Part shown: in pieces, positions 9,437-21,630 of the stretch
How the letters are laid out: every line of letters begins with the position of its first letter
Position numbering within the stretch: position 1 is the first letter of the stretch
NCBI GenBank assembly: GCA_963556195.1
Contig: OY744529.1
Span: 59,227,580-59,291,579 of the forward strand
DNA: 64,000 nucleotides
Source: Sepiola atlantica
Lineage: Eukaryota; Mollusca; Cephalopoda; Sepiida; Sepiolidae
Direction of reading: 5' to 3'
Made by a program: the position numbers and the translations under genes
The notes under the pieces: generated by a model
The model's input: only the letters and a program-made list of their open reading frames with translations
The model's database searches: none
Told to the model about the DNA's origin: nothing

Positions 9437-12400
9437 CTAAGGCACGTCCAGATACCACTCTAATCTAGCGCCAGCCACTCTACACAGTCGTGCTCCAGTC
9501 ACCCATCTTTCACCAAAATCTGCCCAAGAGAGTTTCACCCTCTCGGCCCTAATGCGAGCCTTCAGGTAATATTTGAAAATCGCAATAAGGTCGAGAGAAG
9601 TGAAGGTCTCAGCTCCGTAGACTGTCTTGCACCTAGTCTTCCAAATCGTAACTCTCATACTCGCTAGTAAGCTCAAAAACGTAAACCGTTTTTGCCTATC
9701 GGTTGTCGGAGCCCAGTTGCTGCATACATTAATGGGTTCCAGGTCAAAAGACGATACGTTAAGAATACGAACCATGTAGCCTGCAACAAGCTTAATCAGC
9801 GGCACGACAATGTGGCAAAAAACGAAGACGTGACTTATGGTCTCATCCTCATCGCCGCATCTGACACAAGCCGGAGAATTACTCAAGCATGCTGAATGAA
9901 GCCTCTTACCTACCCAGAGTGCATTCCCAATCGTCAGCCAGGTCAGTGATGCCTCGTCATTGTCAAGGCACCTTGACCCAGACGCCCAAGGCCAGATTGA
10001 GCGGAGCTCCCCCCTTGTCAAAGCGAGCCCTTCAGGCCTATCATTTCGGACAGTCCCCCTCACCATTATCCGATATAATGCCTTTCGAGACAACAGCAGG
10101 GTGTCAGAGAGGCTTTCTGTCACCCTTGAAAGGAACTTCAATGCATGTCTACATTCGCGATAGAAGGAGCACTCGTTTCGGGGTAACCTGTGTGCCTCTC
10201 CCACATCCAAGTGCACACTTCTCAAAGCCGGAAAGGCTTTCCTGGTGTCTTCCTTCCAAAAGACACCGTTATCCTCAGATTGTGTACTCATTCGGTCTAG
10301 ATAAAACAGCCTAAGAGTGTGGCATCGAATTTCGATGCTAGGCATACCCAGACCGCCCTCAGAAGGATGAAGGTAACAAATCTCGCGACAGACCATAGGG
10401 GCCTTACCTAGCCACAAAAACTGTAACAGAGCCCGCTGCATCTCCAGCAGTGTATCCGACGGGAGTGGGAGCACTGAAAGACGATATAGGATGATCCGAT
10501 AAATGTGAGAAGTACACACCTCTGCTCTCCCCTTTAACGAAAGATTTCTGCGGGACCACAGACCAGCTGCTGCCCTAATCGCTTTCAGGACTTCCGACCA
10601 ATTTTTCTCCAGCTGGAGATCAGGACCAAACCAGACGCCGAGTAGCTTGCAAGGCTCATCTGTCCAGCCAAAGGGTCCCTGCAAGGAAACACCCTTCCAT
10701 ACACCAATCCGCAAGCCAATAGACTTATCGCAGTTGATTTTGGCCCCTGTCACCGTTTCATACATTCTGATTTCTTTGTCGACGACACTAATCTCGGCAT
10801 TGCTCGTTACAAGCACAGTCAAGTCGTCGGCATAGACGGAGTACTTCAACATGGTTCAAGAACCTGCCAAAGTAATTCCACGCAGGACCGGATTCACCCT
10901 TAGCCTGTTAAGGAAAGGTTCCAAAACAAGCACATAAAGCATCGGTGAAAGAGGGCACCCCTGACGAAGAGATCTGGACAATCTGAAGGCACCAGACCTC
11001 ATGCCATTCACTTCAACCCTAACACCGGGGGTCGCATACAAGAGGCGAATCCAGGAGCGGAATTGCGAGCCAAAACCGACCGCAGACAAAACAGCCTCCA
11101 AGTACCGATGGTCCACCCTATCGAATGCTTTGGACTGATCTAAATTGATCAGCGCAGCTTCAGTGTCGACTTTATCTATCATCAAGCGTATCGAGTGCAA
11201 GTTATCCTGAATGGTCCGGCCCTTCACAGAACAAGTCTGTTCGGGGCTAATTAGACCAGGCAAAACAAGTTGCAGACGATTGGCTAAGATCTTGGCCAAA
11301 ATCTTTAACTCTGCATTAAGCATCGTTAAGGGCCGAAAATTATCTAACCCATCCCCACCATTTTTGCTTTTGCGTAACAATTTCACCAAACCCATGGTCA
11401 AGTACTGGGGAATAGACCCGTTCCTAAACCACGAGTTAAACAAAACTGTCAGCAAGGGTACAAAAATGTGTGACATTCTCAAATACACCTCGTAGGGCAA
11501 ACCATCAATCCCCGGAGATCTGTTAAGGCCGACCCGCCCTAAGGCTTCCCGGACTTCTTCCTCTGTTATGCAACCTTCGCACCTAGCCGCTTCGGTCGCC
11601 TCAAGACGAGAAAAGTCGGCTAAATAGGGGTCGAATTGTGCTAAAGACAAACCGGGTTCTCGAGTAAAAAGATCCTGGAAATGAGAACGAAAAGCCACCA
11701 GAATACCTTCGTTCGTGGTCACGAGTCTCCCATCTGGCTTAGACACGAGCGATATGTCGATCAAATGCATGTCGATGCTCCTCTGCACGCAGTTCAGCAG
11801 GCACTCTTTTTAACCTAGCCCTAATCACTAAAGCCTGGTGTTCTTGGATAGCCAAAGAAGCCAGCTTGGCCTTAATTATAGTAACACTAGAGCTATCCCC
11901 CACCTCCACCGCCCGATCTAATCTAGACTCTAGTGCCACTTTAGCTGCCCTAGTTGATAGATTGAGTCGTCTGCTAAAATCGGCAGTAAAGGACCTAATA
12001 ACCTTCTTAAAATGAATCCACTTCCTATTCCCAATTACAGCCCCCGTCAATTCCCGCTGTAAGGTTAGTAATAGCTGTTCCTGGTAGCCCTTCACATCGA
12101 ACAACGAAGTGTTGAGCTTCCAGTACCCAGCTAAACTAGGCTTAGGTCTATCTAAGTTTACCCGGACCCGAACAAGTCTATGGTCTGAGTAAACTATATT
12201 ATGAAAACTTGGACATTCAACTAATCCTACATCGACTCTCCTAATTAAGAACCGATCGATATAACTCAAAAGTTGTACCGAATCGGAGCCGCGCCTATTT
12301 GTCCAAGTCCATACCCTATCACGGGGCCATTCATTTCGGTACTTATCGATAAGATCGAACTTATCGAGGAAGTCCCGAAATAACATAGCATCCCGATCGG

Positions 12401-12874
12401 TGTTAGTACCCCTAGGTCGATTACGATCTAAATCGGGATCCAGAACCGCGTTCCAGTCTCCTACTAGAATGACCGTCCGAGAAGTAGAATTCAAGAACTG
12501 CTCGATTCGCCGAAAGAAAGAACCGAGCTCAGAATGGCTATTAGGCGCATAAACCCCGATGAACTGAAATGCCTTCTCCTTTATGGTAATATCCAGAACG
12601 CAAAGTCTCCCTTCCGGATCCATGAAGCTAGGGTCACACGACGCATCTAAAGACTTGCTTACCAGCCAGGAAACCCCCCAGTAGAAGAATTAAAGTATGC
12701 TGAATAAGCGTGAAAACCCTTAGTCAGCGCACCCAAATAGTCCCCAGAAATCAAGTGGGTTTCCTGAAGACAACATATATCCACTCTGAGGCGCTGAAGG
12801 TCTGTAGTGACTCGAAATTTACGAGCGTCGGCCCTCAGGCTACGGACATTCAAACTCGCTAGAAAGAGAGCCAT
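9437..12874 (-). pseudogene. LINE ORF2: APE endonuclease and reverse transcriptase
   Basis: About 1,146 codons from the ATG at 12874, starting 9 nt after the ORF1 stop. The endonuclease is at the N terminus: LNVRSL, LQETHL, VGDWNAV and SDHRLV supply the conserved N, E, D and H positions. RT follows with NFRPLTMLN, LDQSKAFDRV, RQGCPLSP and the catalytic YADD near 10820. A C-terminal zinc motif reads CVRCGDEDETISHVFVFC. The frame is broken three times: a shift in a G run near 12680, a shift near 11790-11815, and one TGA at 10853-10855. The sequence is otherwise well preserved, so the copy is fairly young. The enzyme would nick target DNA and reverse-transcribe the element RNA there. RT sequence is closest, as I judge it, to Tx1-clade elements. 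Confidence 0.88.
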
Positions 12875-12883
12875 GAGGGTGCC

Positions 12884-14757
12884 TTAGAGTTGGGTTCCAG
12901 AAACGAACATAGCAGTGGTCAGGATGCCGACGGCTCTCCCAAAAGATTGATTGCCCATCTGATCATTAATTTGACCATCATGGGAGATGCCGCCAACATC
13001 CAAAGGATAGGGTAGTTTCACTATCCTATACAGGGCGGGGTGTAACCTTATGGGAACCCTCCCAAAACAATCTTTTCTTAAAACGACTAGACCTTCATCT
13101 TTGAAGATGGCCATTGGAACGGTGAAATTGAAAGTGTTGTTCGCCTCTTCCAGCATCTGCCATAGAGCCTTCGCTTCTGGTTTCTTCCTTACAACTGTAA
13201 GGACTCTAGGGGCGTTGGGGAAATTAGCAGGGTCTTCAATGGTTATACCACCGACTTCATTGAATTTAAGGAGCTCATTTATATTGGAGAGGTGGTAATG
13301 CTTTACTGTTTCTATTTGGGTGCATGTCACTTTGCAGATATCCTCCCCAGAAAGGAATGCGTTTTTTTTAGTTTTCCTTTCCACAGAAAGGCTCCTCTGC
13401 CTCTTCTGTGTAATAGATGGAGGGGGAGGCATGTCATCCATTGGGGAGGGGGAAGGGGAGCTAGGCCCCATAGGAGATGCTGGAAAAGGCGAAGGGGAGG
13501 GTTTTTTTTTGTGGGTGAAGCAGGTGGGGTATTTTGGGGGGTATTAAATGGGGAGACAAAGGGAGATGGTTTAGGAGAAGTGATTTTTATAGACGATTTA
13601 ATCAGACTTAGAGGGATAAGCTTGTACTGTTTGTCTAAAATTGGGCCAGTGATTGGGGGGGGGGGGCATTAATTTGGGAGAATTAGAATTTTTAGAAACT
13701 ATTGGTTTTGTGATCGGCTGGGGACTTGGGGGTAGAGATTTTATCTGAAGTGGCTGAATTTTTTCCTTCTTTTTTCTCCTTTTTTCCTACTTTCTTATCT
13801 AATTTAGATTTAAGTTCTTTTGCCTTAATGTAACTGCCTTTTCCCGGGTCGTTTTTAAGCATTTCTTTTTCTCTCATTTCTTCGAGAGATACCCGACCCG
13901 GGTTTTTTTTCCCCCGGAACAATAATCCATCCGTCGTCTTTTTCTGCAGAAGGTAGAGCAGGGAATTCGTCTTCGGAGTCATCAGATGTAGATGTAGTAG
14001 GTAAACCAATTGTAGCTGGAGGATCGAGGTGGGGGCCAGCCTTGGATGGTCTGTTAATTGGGGGCGTCGTTTTCTGAGTGGATTTTTTCTGTGGGCAATC
14101 AAAAGTTAAATGACCTAGTTGCTCACAAAACCAACAAACAGGTCTTCGTCCGGCCAATATAATAGGTAGTTTTTCCTCCCCGACTTGTAAATAGTAGGAG
14201 ATGCTGTCATAAGCTTTCTTGTCGATAAGTATTTCGAAGTTCCATGTACCTGGAAATTCGTCAAAATTGACGTCTGTGATTTCGCCAAATCTTAGAAAAA
14301 AGGCACCAATTTGTTCGCCTTTTACATAAAAAGGCACATTGAAGATAGAAATTGAAGAACGTCTTCTACCCATGTACTCGGTTTGTAAAACATAGTCCTG
14401 TGTGATAATTTGATTAAGTGAGAGATTAGCACAAATTTCTTCGTTAAGAAACAAAGCATTCCAAGTGTTAAATCCCTTACACTTGATTAACCTTTGCGGT
14501 TTGAATCCTGCAGTTGCCAATAACTTGCATATTAATTCAGGAGAGGCCCTGATGGATTTTTAAAAAAATTTTTCGACAACAAACATGGTTACTGTTCTTT
14601 TTAAAATTTCTGCAAGTATTGGTAAATCCACGGTAATTCCTTGTTCAGTAACCATGTGTTCGTATTTTTTTTCTTCTTCCACGAAATCATTGACATTTAT
14701 AGATATTTTTGGTGGTTTGCACCATTCCGAATAGTCAGTCGTTTTGGACGCCAACTA
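12884..14757 (-). pseudogene. LINE ORF1: RRM-like domain plus CCHC zinc knuckle
   Basis: Starts MASKTTDYSEW at about 14754. A TAA at about 14560 interrupts it, and the same frame continues through an RRM-like domain (SISIFNVPFYVKGEQIGAFF, then ITDVNF) to the knuckle CWFCEQLGHLTFDC at about 14095-14136. After a serine/proline-rich stretch the frame shifts in a T run near 13905, gives a lysine-rich segment to 13692, and breaks again. A last open part (12884-13471) carries a proline-rich start and a C-terminal domain I do not recognise. ORF1 proteins of this kind bind the element RNA. ORF1 stop and ORF2 start are separated by 9 nt. Confidence 0.82.
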
Positions 14758-14979
14758 GTTAATAACTAGAGACACCAAACAAAAAAGTGGCAGAGAAAAA
14801 AACAATAAAAAATCAACAAAAAAAACGTGGCAGAAAAAAAACGTCGTAAAAGGGAAAGCAGTTCAACAATAACAGTCAACGTGAAAGCAATAAAACGATA
14901 ACAATAATCAACAACAGCAGGCAACAACAGATTTAAGAAAAATACTAACTTGACGCAATAAACTCACTCAACACGTAGA
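14758..14979 (-). other. LINE 5' UTR
   Basis: A-rich, CAACAACA-containing sequence with two GTGGCAGA(A)AAAA runs (about 14787 and 14827). No ORF. It ends at the right-hand target-site duplication. Confidence 0.65.
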
Positions 14980-15082
14980 GCCTAAATGTGCCTCCAAATG
15001 TTCTCCCGGCAAAACCGGTATTTATGGTAGCCGGTTGCTACCATTTAGTTATTATTAAAGGGTAGGTAGGTCACCCACAACC
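14980..15082 (-). repeat. Gypsy 5' LTR, outer piece
   Basis: Resumes the LTR after the target-site duplication: CCAAATGTTCTCCCGGCAAA matches the LTR at about 3587, through to the CCCACAAC end. Confidence 0.92.
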
Positions 15083-16780
15083 ATATTGTATAAGGGTTTA
15101 TATATTTTGTACAACCTGATAAATATATTTGTAAGCAGTCATATCGGCCTATATACAGAAAATGGGTTGAATATAATAAGACTAAGAGTCAATAGTGAGA
15201 ACTAAAAAAATGATATATATGGAAATGGAAAATTAGGCCTGATAGTCGAAGTATTAGCAAAGATGAAAATGAAAAAACTTAGATATAAATACATATAAGC
15301 AATATTTAAACGATAATGTTAACTCAATATACGTGAACTCAAAGCTCAATAACCCTCATCAACCATAAAAGATATTCCTATTTTTATTGAATGTAGACTT
15401 AGTAATGACTCTAACGAAAAGGTATACAAGAATTTAATTAACGTCTATAACACGGTTTTAAAAATATTAAATATAAGAAACAAGATACTTAAAATAATAA
15501 TAATAATAGAAGGAAGAGAAATATCATTTGGTTCACACCACAATATAATCAGATGCTGAAACCTACATTAGATAAGAAATTCCTAAATCATTTTTTCGGA
15601 AGTCGTTCTCTACATAATATATTCAATAAAATTTATTGAAAACTGTCCTAAGTTGCTGTGAGAATTTAGAAATGATTATCAAAATCACAATGATAAAATA
15701 TTAGAATGAGAAACATAATCCACCAAGTTACTTTATATACCAATGAAAACCCGAATAACAAAAAATATTATATAGGAGAAACTGTACTAGAATTTTTTAA
15801 AATATCATAATCAGACATGTAAAAACAAATACAGATATAGTACATCACTACTGAACTATTATTGGGAGCTTAAAGATAGCAGGCAGTCGCCCGTAGTTGA
15901 ATGAAAAATCTTAAGATTGGTTAGGACATGCAGATATTTAAACGATCTGTGTATGTTATGTTTGAGCGAGAAACTAAGAATTTTAAAGTTTTAAAATGTA
16001 AAAAAAATTCTTAATCGGAGAAGTGAAATAGCCACTGTAGACACAGAATAAACTTTACTTTGGGATAACTAATAAAAATCTAATGAACTTACGTAAAAAA
16101 AAATAATTTTTACATCATGAATAATTAGTTAAAGCAAACACCATGAAAAAATATTTTACGATATTAAGAACTTACAGCATAAGAACTTTCATGAAAATTA
16201 CTGGATTTGATAATAAACAACCTGAAAATGGTATGTCGTAAAGCAAAAATACAAATGATGATTACATACTCAAACTTATCCATAATAATAACTTTGTTTT
16301 ATTCAGTTTAAAATTCCCTTCTCTTATAAGAAATCCTGAAATATAGATTTATTATAAGGAAGCAATAATAGACAAAATACTAGAAGATTTTATGGCACCA
16401 AAGGAAGAATTTCTTATAAAAAAAAGGGAAAAGGAAACATCTAACAAGAACAATCTATCACCAAAGCCCTTAACATTCTTGTGGAATACCACAAAAATGT
16501 ATCGTTTTTTCCCCTTTTATTTTTTGCTCTTTAGCCTTAAACACAGGAAACACTTATATTTGTATTTGTATAAATGACGACTTTGCATGAAAAATACACT
16601 TATTTTTGTAACCTTAGATATATTCGCCATTTTACTATCCTGTTACTGTTGATGTTTTACTGTAAAAGAGTTAAATAAATCTTCTGAAATCGGAGTTTCT
16701 TTAGATCCTATCTGACTCTTAACACATACAGTGCCTTGAGGGTTAAAGGATTTAGCTGACATTAAAGGGCCTTTCTCCAA
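15083..16780. other. AT-rich spacer without recognisable genes
   Basis: No convincing ORF or repeat family. A short AATAATAAT run lies near 15493. The open frame at 16392-16577 has lysine- and phenylalanine-rich low-complexity sequence and no support. Confidence 0.5.
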
Positions 16781-16813
16781 CTAAACAAGAACATAAGTCA
16801 GTCATGAGACTGA

Positions 16814-17328
16814 ATACCTCCGCTTGACAATGTAAAGATGAGCCAATAGCTTATCTAGACCTTACTTCTCCATATTGTATAAAGTATTCCCGTAGTCCAT
16901 GAAAACGTTGATAACACAAAAATCTATTTAGCAGACTGAAATTTTTCAAATAGCATCAGATCCATACATCAAATTTGAAAAATCAGAAGTTAAAATTCCG
17001 TCTAAATTTCGACCATGACTGAACTCTGAAAGGTCAAGGTCAAAGTGAAGTTCATATAAGATGCTGAACGTCATTGACTACAATATAGACCGAGTATCGA
17101 GTTTCTACGATGAACAGAACCAACGTTATTGCCAAAAGTATGACTTTCACCTTGTACGTTACCGTAACCTTGACATTTGACCTAGATATCCCAAATTAAA
17201 ATAAGGTAAACGATGACTGATATTTTGACCAAGTTTGGTGACAATTGGTCAAGCGATGTGGACATTAGGCTGTACACAAATAAACTAACAAATTCGACCG
17301 AAAATATAACCTCCTTGGTGGAGGTAAT
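16814..17328 (+). mobile_element. MITE-like DNA element, copy 1
   Basis: Non-coding, about 515 bp. It begins ATACCTCCGCTTGACAATG and ends CCTTGGTGGAGGTAAT, whose reverse complement ATTACCTCCACCAAGG resembles the start, so it has imperfect terminal inverted repeats. Two other copies are at 49437-49814 (minus) and 61984-62466 (plus). The inner block with CAAGCGATGTGGAC and TTCGACCGAAAA is conserved in all three. I recall similar CCAAGGAGGTTATG repeats in other invertebrates. Confidence 0.75.
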
Positions 17329-17699
17329 AATTTCTTTCATTTTATGAGGAATAACTAAAATTATATAACTTTAAATAAATATTAATATTTGTTTGCCGAT
17401 TTGGAGATCTTTTTTTATAACTATCTTCTGAACTCTTAAAAAATACAAATTAAATTCTGCAAAATATTTTAACTGATAATTCTAAAGATGGCATCTTAAT
17501 TTCTTTTAATTTTTTTAACGATTATTTCTGAATTCATCCAATACCGCCTTAAGATTCTTTTTTTAATTTTCTGAACTATGTATTAATCCATTTGCCATTA
17601 TTATTGAAAGATGATTGCTAATCAATGGATTTCAGATTTACAAATTAACAAGATCACCAATATTGGTAAATTACCGATGGAAATTGTCAATATTTTTTT

Positions 17700-17778
17700 T
17701 TGGCCAGCATGTAAAACAGACGTTTAACTAATGATGATGATGATGATAATGAAGAGGAGGAGGAAGAGGAAGAGGAGC

Positions 17779-17833
<55 letters not shown>

Positions 17834-17834
17834 G
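17700..17834 (+). mobile_element. RTE-like LINE 3' tail and (GAT)n array
   Basis: GGCCAGCATGTAAAACAGACG followed by ATGATGATG, a purine-rich GAGGAGGAAGAGG patch and (GAT)n to 17834. It matches the tail at 40718-40790, so only the last bases of a LINE remain. Confidence 0.7.
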
Positions 17835-17879
17835 GTAGAGTAAGAGGAGAAGGAAAAGGAAAAGGATGAATTACTCTCC

Positions 17880-18590
17880 GGGTATGTTGTGGATACTGTT
17901 TATGGTTGGAAAAAATAGGGTATAAACCGTATAAGACTCCGCCATATCACCCTCAATTGAATGGGTTAACAAAAAGAATGGTGCAGGCCATAAAAATGGG
18001 AATAAAAACATGTTATCAGCAAAAAATATCTTTCTACCAAAGCTGCTTTTAAGCTATCGCACAATACCACACACCGGAAGACTAGAGATCCCATCTGCTT
18101 TAATGGGAAGGCAAATTAGAGCTCAACTAATGCTGTCGGATTCTACAAGTGAAAAAATGTGGTACAAAATAAAAGATAAAATCCAGAAACGGCAGAATTT
18201 ATTATGCATAAAGTTCACAAGACAGATATATTAGATAGAGAAAAGGGGGACAGTGTTCGAGCCAACGCAGATCAAATAAGGTCCCAGGACGAATATGAAG
18301 AGCAAAATGATGAAGAAATCTCTACAATTCCTACCGGTACTGAATTATTAGAACAGCCTCTACAGACTAAAATATCAGAAGACGAAATAATGCATGAACA
18401 AGTGGGCCAGAATGAGGTTGAAAATTCGGATGAAGATTAAATAATGCAAGAAGACGATTCTGGTTACAACATAGAAAGAAAGATAGGTCTCGATTTCCAA
18501 GAGGAAAAATAGTGGAGAGAGAGAGAGAGAGAGAGGAAAGTAATCCTAAAAATGAAACCATCAGAAGACATAATACTCTACTAGAGGCAT
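17880..18590 (+). pseudogene. Gypsy integrase C-terminal fragment
   Basis: Reads KPYKTPPYHPQLNG, a degenerate form of the integrase YHP...NG block with the catalytic glutamate replaced (NGLTKRMVQ), then LSYRTIPHTGR and PSALMGRQIRAQL typical of the region after the DDE core. The acidic tail at 18204-18440 (DREKGDSVRANADQIRSQDE) follows in another frame. This resembles integrases of the K02A2.6-like Gypsy elements common in molluscs. Frame changes near 18030 and 18210, plus a stop after VENSDED, make it a pseudogene. The upstream pol is absent. It belongs to a different Gypsy lineage from the elements at 3.4 and 23.8 kb. Confidence 0.75.
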
Positions 18591-19855
18591 AAAACCTTTA
18601 TGTTTCAGGGGATGTAGTGATACTAGCTATTCAGTGTTTCTAATTCGCATAAGAGTAGGAAAGCGTATATACATAATTCTCTCTCTTTAAGAAGAGATTA
18701 ACGGAAATTTGACTAGCCACTACTAAGGTTAACTTTACATTTCACAACATGTAAAATTAGTTTATGAAAATATGGATAAGCAAGTTAACATGCTTGTGGA
18801 AATAAGGACACAAACACATCATTAAAGCCGAACCAAGATATTTCGGTCAATGGGTTCGACCATAATCGTTTGGTTATTTGGCTTGATTAAACAAAACTCG
18901 ACATTTTTATACGATGTAGGTAGGAAAAGTCCAAAGGGAGAAACGGTGGTAGGAGGGGGGATCAATAGATGCTGTGTTTAGTATGTTGTGTCCAACACAT
19001 ATTTTTAATTCAATTTATTTCTCCAAATGTTTTCATTTATCTTTATTCTGCCGCCCACCTGTCGTTTTACCTCCTCCCTCCTTACTTACTACTCTTCCCA
19101 CTCCTTCTCTTTCTCCTCCTCTCACATACTTTATACACACAGTATCTATTGATGACAATAACAGCAACGACAAGCAACGCCCAAGAAAGGCCGGGGAGAG
19201 TGCACCACAAAAAAAAATTACTTGTGCCAAACTGAAAATCCTTAAGTACGGCTGCTCTTTCTACAATTTCAGCCTAACCCAAAAAGGTAAACACACACCC
19301 ACACACAGAAAATGGAACTTTGAGAAAAGTACACATCTTTCTAATGCCTGTGTCTTTTTCTCATTCTACAAACACAAGAAATTTCTATTTTTCCAACGAA
19401 CTCAAAATATCCTTCACATTACTGTAAAACTGTTAATATATAAATATTTTTCGTTTGTTAACTCTGTTTTTATCTCTTTAATTCACAACACCCTGTTGTT
19501 GGATTTAGCAGTTGCTAAATGGTGCCCTATCTTAATCATTCATGACATGCAGGTTCGTCCATTTTTTTCATTCACCAATTTATAACATTAAATTGTCAAC
19601 GTGGGTCTTGGTATATTTCCCAAGATGTGATCATTGGGGATGCCCTATAGCAGCCAGGAGCCACGCTACACCCTAGAAAAGCATTGGCAACAAACATCAC
19701 AGTTTGCTCGGTACTTTTCACCAGAGTTGTGTTTTTCTTGCAACGATCCCAGAAGAATCTGCTCTTATTCTATCCAAGGTTTAGTAGCAGAAGAGATGAT
19801 TATAAGTGCCAGTTTTCAAGAAATAGTACTTTGGAGCCAGTCTCTATTATTGTGT
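18591..19855. other. Spacer with no supported gene
   Basis: A (GA)n stretch at about 18515-18535 precedes it. The open frames at 18969-19585 are C/T-rich low-complexity sequence. Nothing recognisable. Confidence 0.5.
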
Positions 19856-19859
19856 TTGA

Positions 19860-20285
19860 CTCTACATCCGGGGTAAGTTGTATAGCAAGTGTGTCAGGAC
19901 TGTCATGTTATATGGCAGTGAATGCTTGGCCCTCACTCAGTCCTTGATCGGATTGATTTGCAATGTGAAATCTGACCAAACCCAACAAATTACGTTGGAG
20001 GATTTGCTGAAAGCAGTACATTTTCAAAGTATAGAGATTATCGTAAGTGCTGTTACAGTCAAGTTGAGCGTTAATCCTTCTGGATAAACCTTTGCAGAAG
20101 TATGGATGTCTTGGATCACAGGAAGGTTGGCCGGTCAAAGAAACTTAGAAGTAAGTGATTAGACAAGACCGTCAAGTTAAATTTGGAGATAGTTGATCTG
20201 TTGAATCGTGAGGACTGGAGAGTGAGCTTGTGAAATATCAAAAACCGTTTGACCCCTAGACAAGAGAAAAGTGACTTAAAATGAA
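19860..20285 (+). pseudogene. LINE reverse transcriptase C-terminal fragment
   Basis: Contains LYSKCVRTVMLYGSECLALTQ, the phrase around VMLYGSE found after the RT thumb in many mollusc LINE polyproteins. After a frame change it continues with GRSKKLRSK and LNLEIVDLLNREDWRVSL, which matches the conserved C-terminal arrangement (a basic segment, then DR/ED-W-R). It is truncated at the 5' side and has lost its frame. The clade is not certain; it is not the same family as the (GAT)n-tailed one. Confidence 0.6.
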
Positions 20286-20720
20286 TAGAAGAAGGAGACT
20301 CAACGTTTGGAATAAAACCTTCTTTTTTCTCCATTTCTCTTCTCCTCTTTCCAGTGTTGTCAAATCACTGTTTTACAAGCGAGCTTTACCACCGTGATCT
20401 CAAAGGTAAAACTAATCCATCTCAGAATTAGTGACTTAGTCTGTTTAACTATACATGCTGATTCGACATCTGTTTTAAACATTGGCAACAGTATTTTAGT
20501 GGGCATAGAATGTTTTGACTGGAGCTAATACTTGTTTAAAGAAAATAAAAAAAGAAAAGAAAGTAAGATGGAGAGATGGTAGAACTCGTAGTTTATGGAG
20601 CAAGTGTTGCTTTCAAATGAATGGATGTGACTGGTGGCCTTTATCAAAACATCTGTCGCTTAAAGAGAAGTCTGCTTTTACTCAAGAAAATTCTTTATTT
20701 TTACAAACTTCTTCAGTGAC
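20286..20720. other. Spacer with no recognisable feature
   Basis: Unremarkable sequence between a LINE fragment and a short tandem repeat. Confidence 0.45.
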
Positions 20721-20725
20721 TGCTT

Positions 20726-20803
20726 ACAAATGATTATCTATATTATCAAATGATTATCTATATTATCAAATGATTATCTATATTATCAAATGATTATCTA
20801 TAT
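20726..20803. repeat. 20-bp tandem repeat, about four copies
   Basis: Unit CAAATGATTATCTATATTAT repeated nearly perfectly. Confidence 0.92.
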
Positions 20804-20949
20804 ACCGCTAAAACACTGTGCAAGTTGTTTGTTATCTTTCTTGATTGCTTGTCACCGTGCAGATTAAACAAAAATCTGTTGTTCCCTCCAAAAATGGCAT
20901 ATTACACTGAAGCATACCGTAATAGGGGCCAAATTTATGTGTGTGTTGG

Positions 20950-21200
20950 GAGGGGGGGGGGGTAACCTATCTAGGGGAACTGGGCTGTTTGTTCATATTA
21001 CATTTAAATTTTTGCATGTTGGTACGGTCGGTGAAACAGGGAGCAGTGAGGAAATTCCAAAGGCAGATGGTTTGAGGAAAGAAGCTATCAGATTAGAAAA
21101 TGTTATGACATCTAGGGACCTGTAGAGTGAAGGGGTATGTCGAGGGTATTTACTTTGGTGTGGCACAAGCGCAGTACATTCTCTGGAGCACATTTGGAAA
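20950..21200 (-). pseudogene. CR1/Jockey-like LINE 3' fragment
   Basis: Matches the fragment at 53095-53430 over a stretch with ACATTTAAATTT, GGCAGATGGTTTGAGGAAAG and CATCTAGGGACCT. On the minus strand that fragment encodes the end of an RT polyprotein, so this one is the same family, more decayed. A G run (20948-20961) flanks it. Confidence 0.6.
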
Positions 21201-21234
21201 CTACCCCTTCATCAGCGATGTATATATAGTGTAA

Positions 21235-21630
21235 ATTCCATGAGAAATGCCAGTATACTGAAATCATATGCCCTTAATAGGGTTAAGATGAAAATTCATA
21301 TACACTAAATGTACAAAAGCAAGGAAATTCACAAATTTTTACACTTGTATTGTCATTAAGGGTATGACTACATATCAACCAAACCATTTCATTATCACAT
21401 CACTACAGTATGAATCTCTATGCATGTATGGATAAAGTGTGTGAGGTGCGCTGAAGAAAAATTCCTACCAGTAAAATACATAGCCCTGTTGTGCTCGCAT
21501 AACCTTAATGAAAATAAAAGTGTAAAAATTTGGGAATTTCCTTGCTTTTGTACATTTAGTGTATATGAATTTTCATCTTAACCCTATTAAGGGCATATGA
21601 TTTCAGTATACTGACATTTTTCATGGAATG
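21235..21630. mobile_element. Foldback element with about 131-bp inverted arms
   Basis: The left arm (21235-21366) and the right arm (21498-21629) are near-perfect inverted copies, for example CATATGCCCTTAATAGGG against CCCTATTAAGGGCATATG. The spacer is about 130 bp and non-coding. It resembles a MITE or foldback transposon. Confidence 0.85.

Larger units (their letters stand above)
8778..14979 (-). mobile_element. Tx1-like LINE inserted in the Gypsy 5' LTR
   Basis: About 6.2-kb non-LTR retrotransposon with a 5' UTR (14758-14979), ORF1 with an RRM-like fold and a CCHC knuckle, ORF2 with an APE-type endonuclease and RT, and a 3' UTR (8778-9436). It is flanked by a target-site duplication: GCCTAAAATGTGCCT at 8762-8776 and GCCTAAATGTGCCT at 14980-14993, differing by one A. 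It looks close to full length. The RT and the ORF1 type recall the Tx1/L1 group, which includes target-specific families. The 3' end is AAATAAATATT-like rather than poly(A). Confidence 0.9.
3450..15082 (-). mobile_element. Gypsy-type LTR retrotransposon, 5' LTR split by a LINE
   Basis: Minus-strand element with a 224-bp 3' LTR at 3450-3673 and a 5' LTR in two pieces (8641-8776 and 14980-15082). LTR ends are TGTTGTGG...CCACAACA, inverted repeats of each other. Going inward from the 5' LTR there is a 2-nt gap, a TGG-starting primer site, a leader, gag, protease, reverse transcriptase, RNase H and integrase, then a polypurine tract. The PR-RT-RH-IN order is diagnostic of the Gypsy/Metaviridae type. 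Without the LINE the element is about 5.4 kb. The two LTRs differ at about 10 of 224 positions by eye, so insertion is old but not ancient. Several frameshifts and stops make it defective. No clear target-site duplication is visible. Confidence 0.9.
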
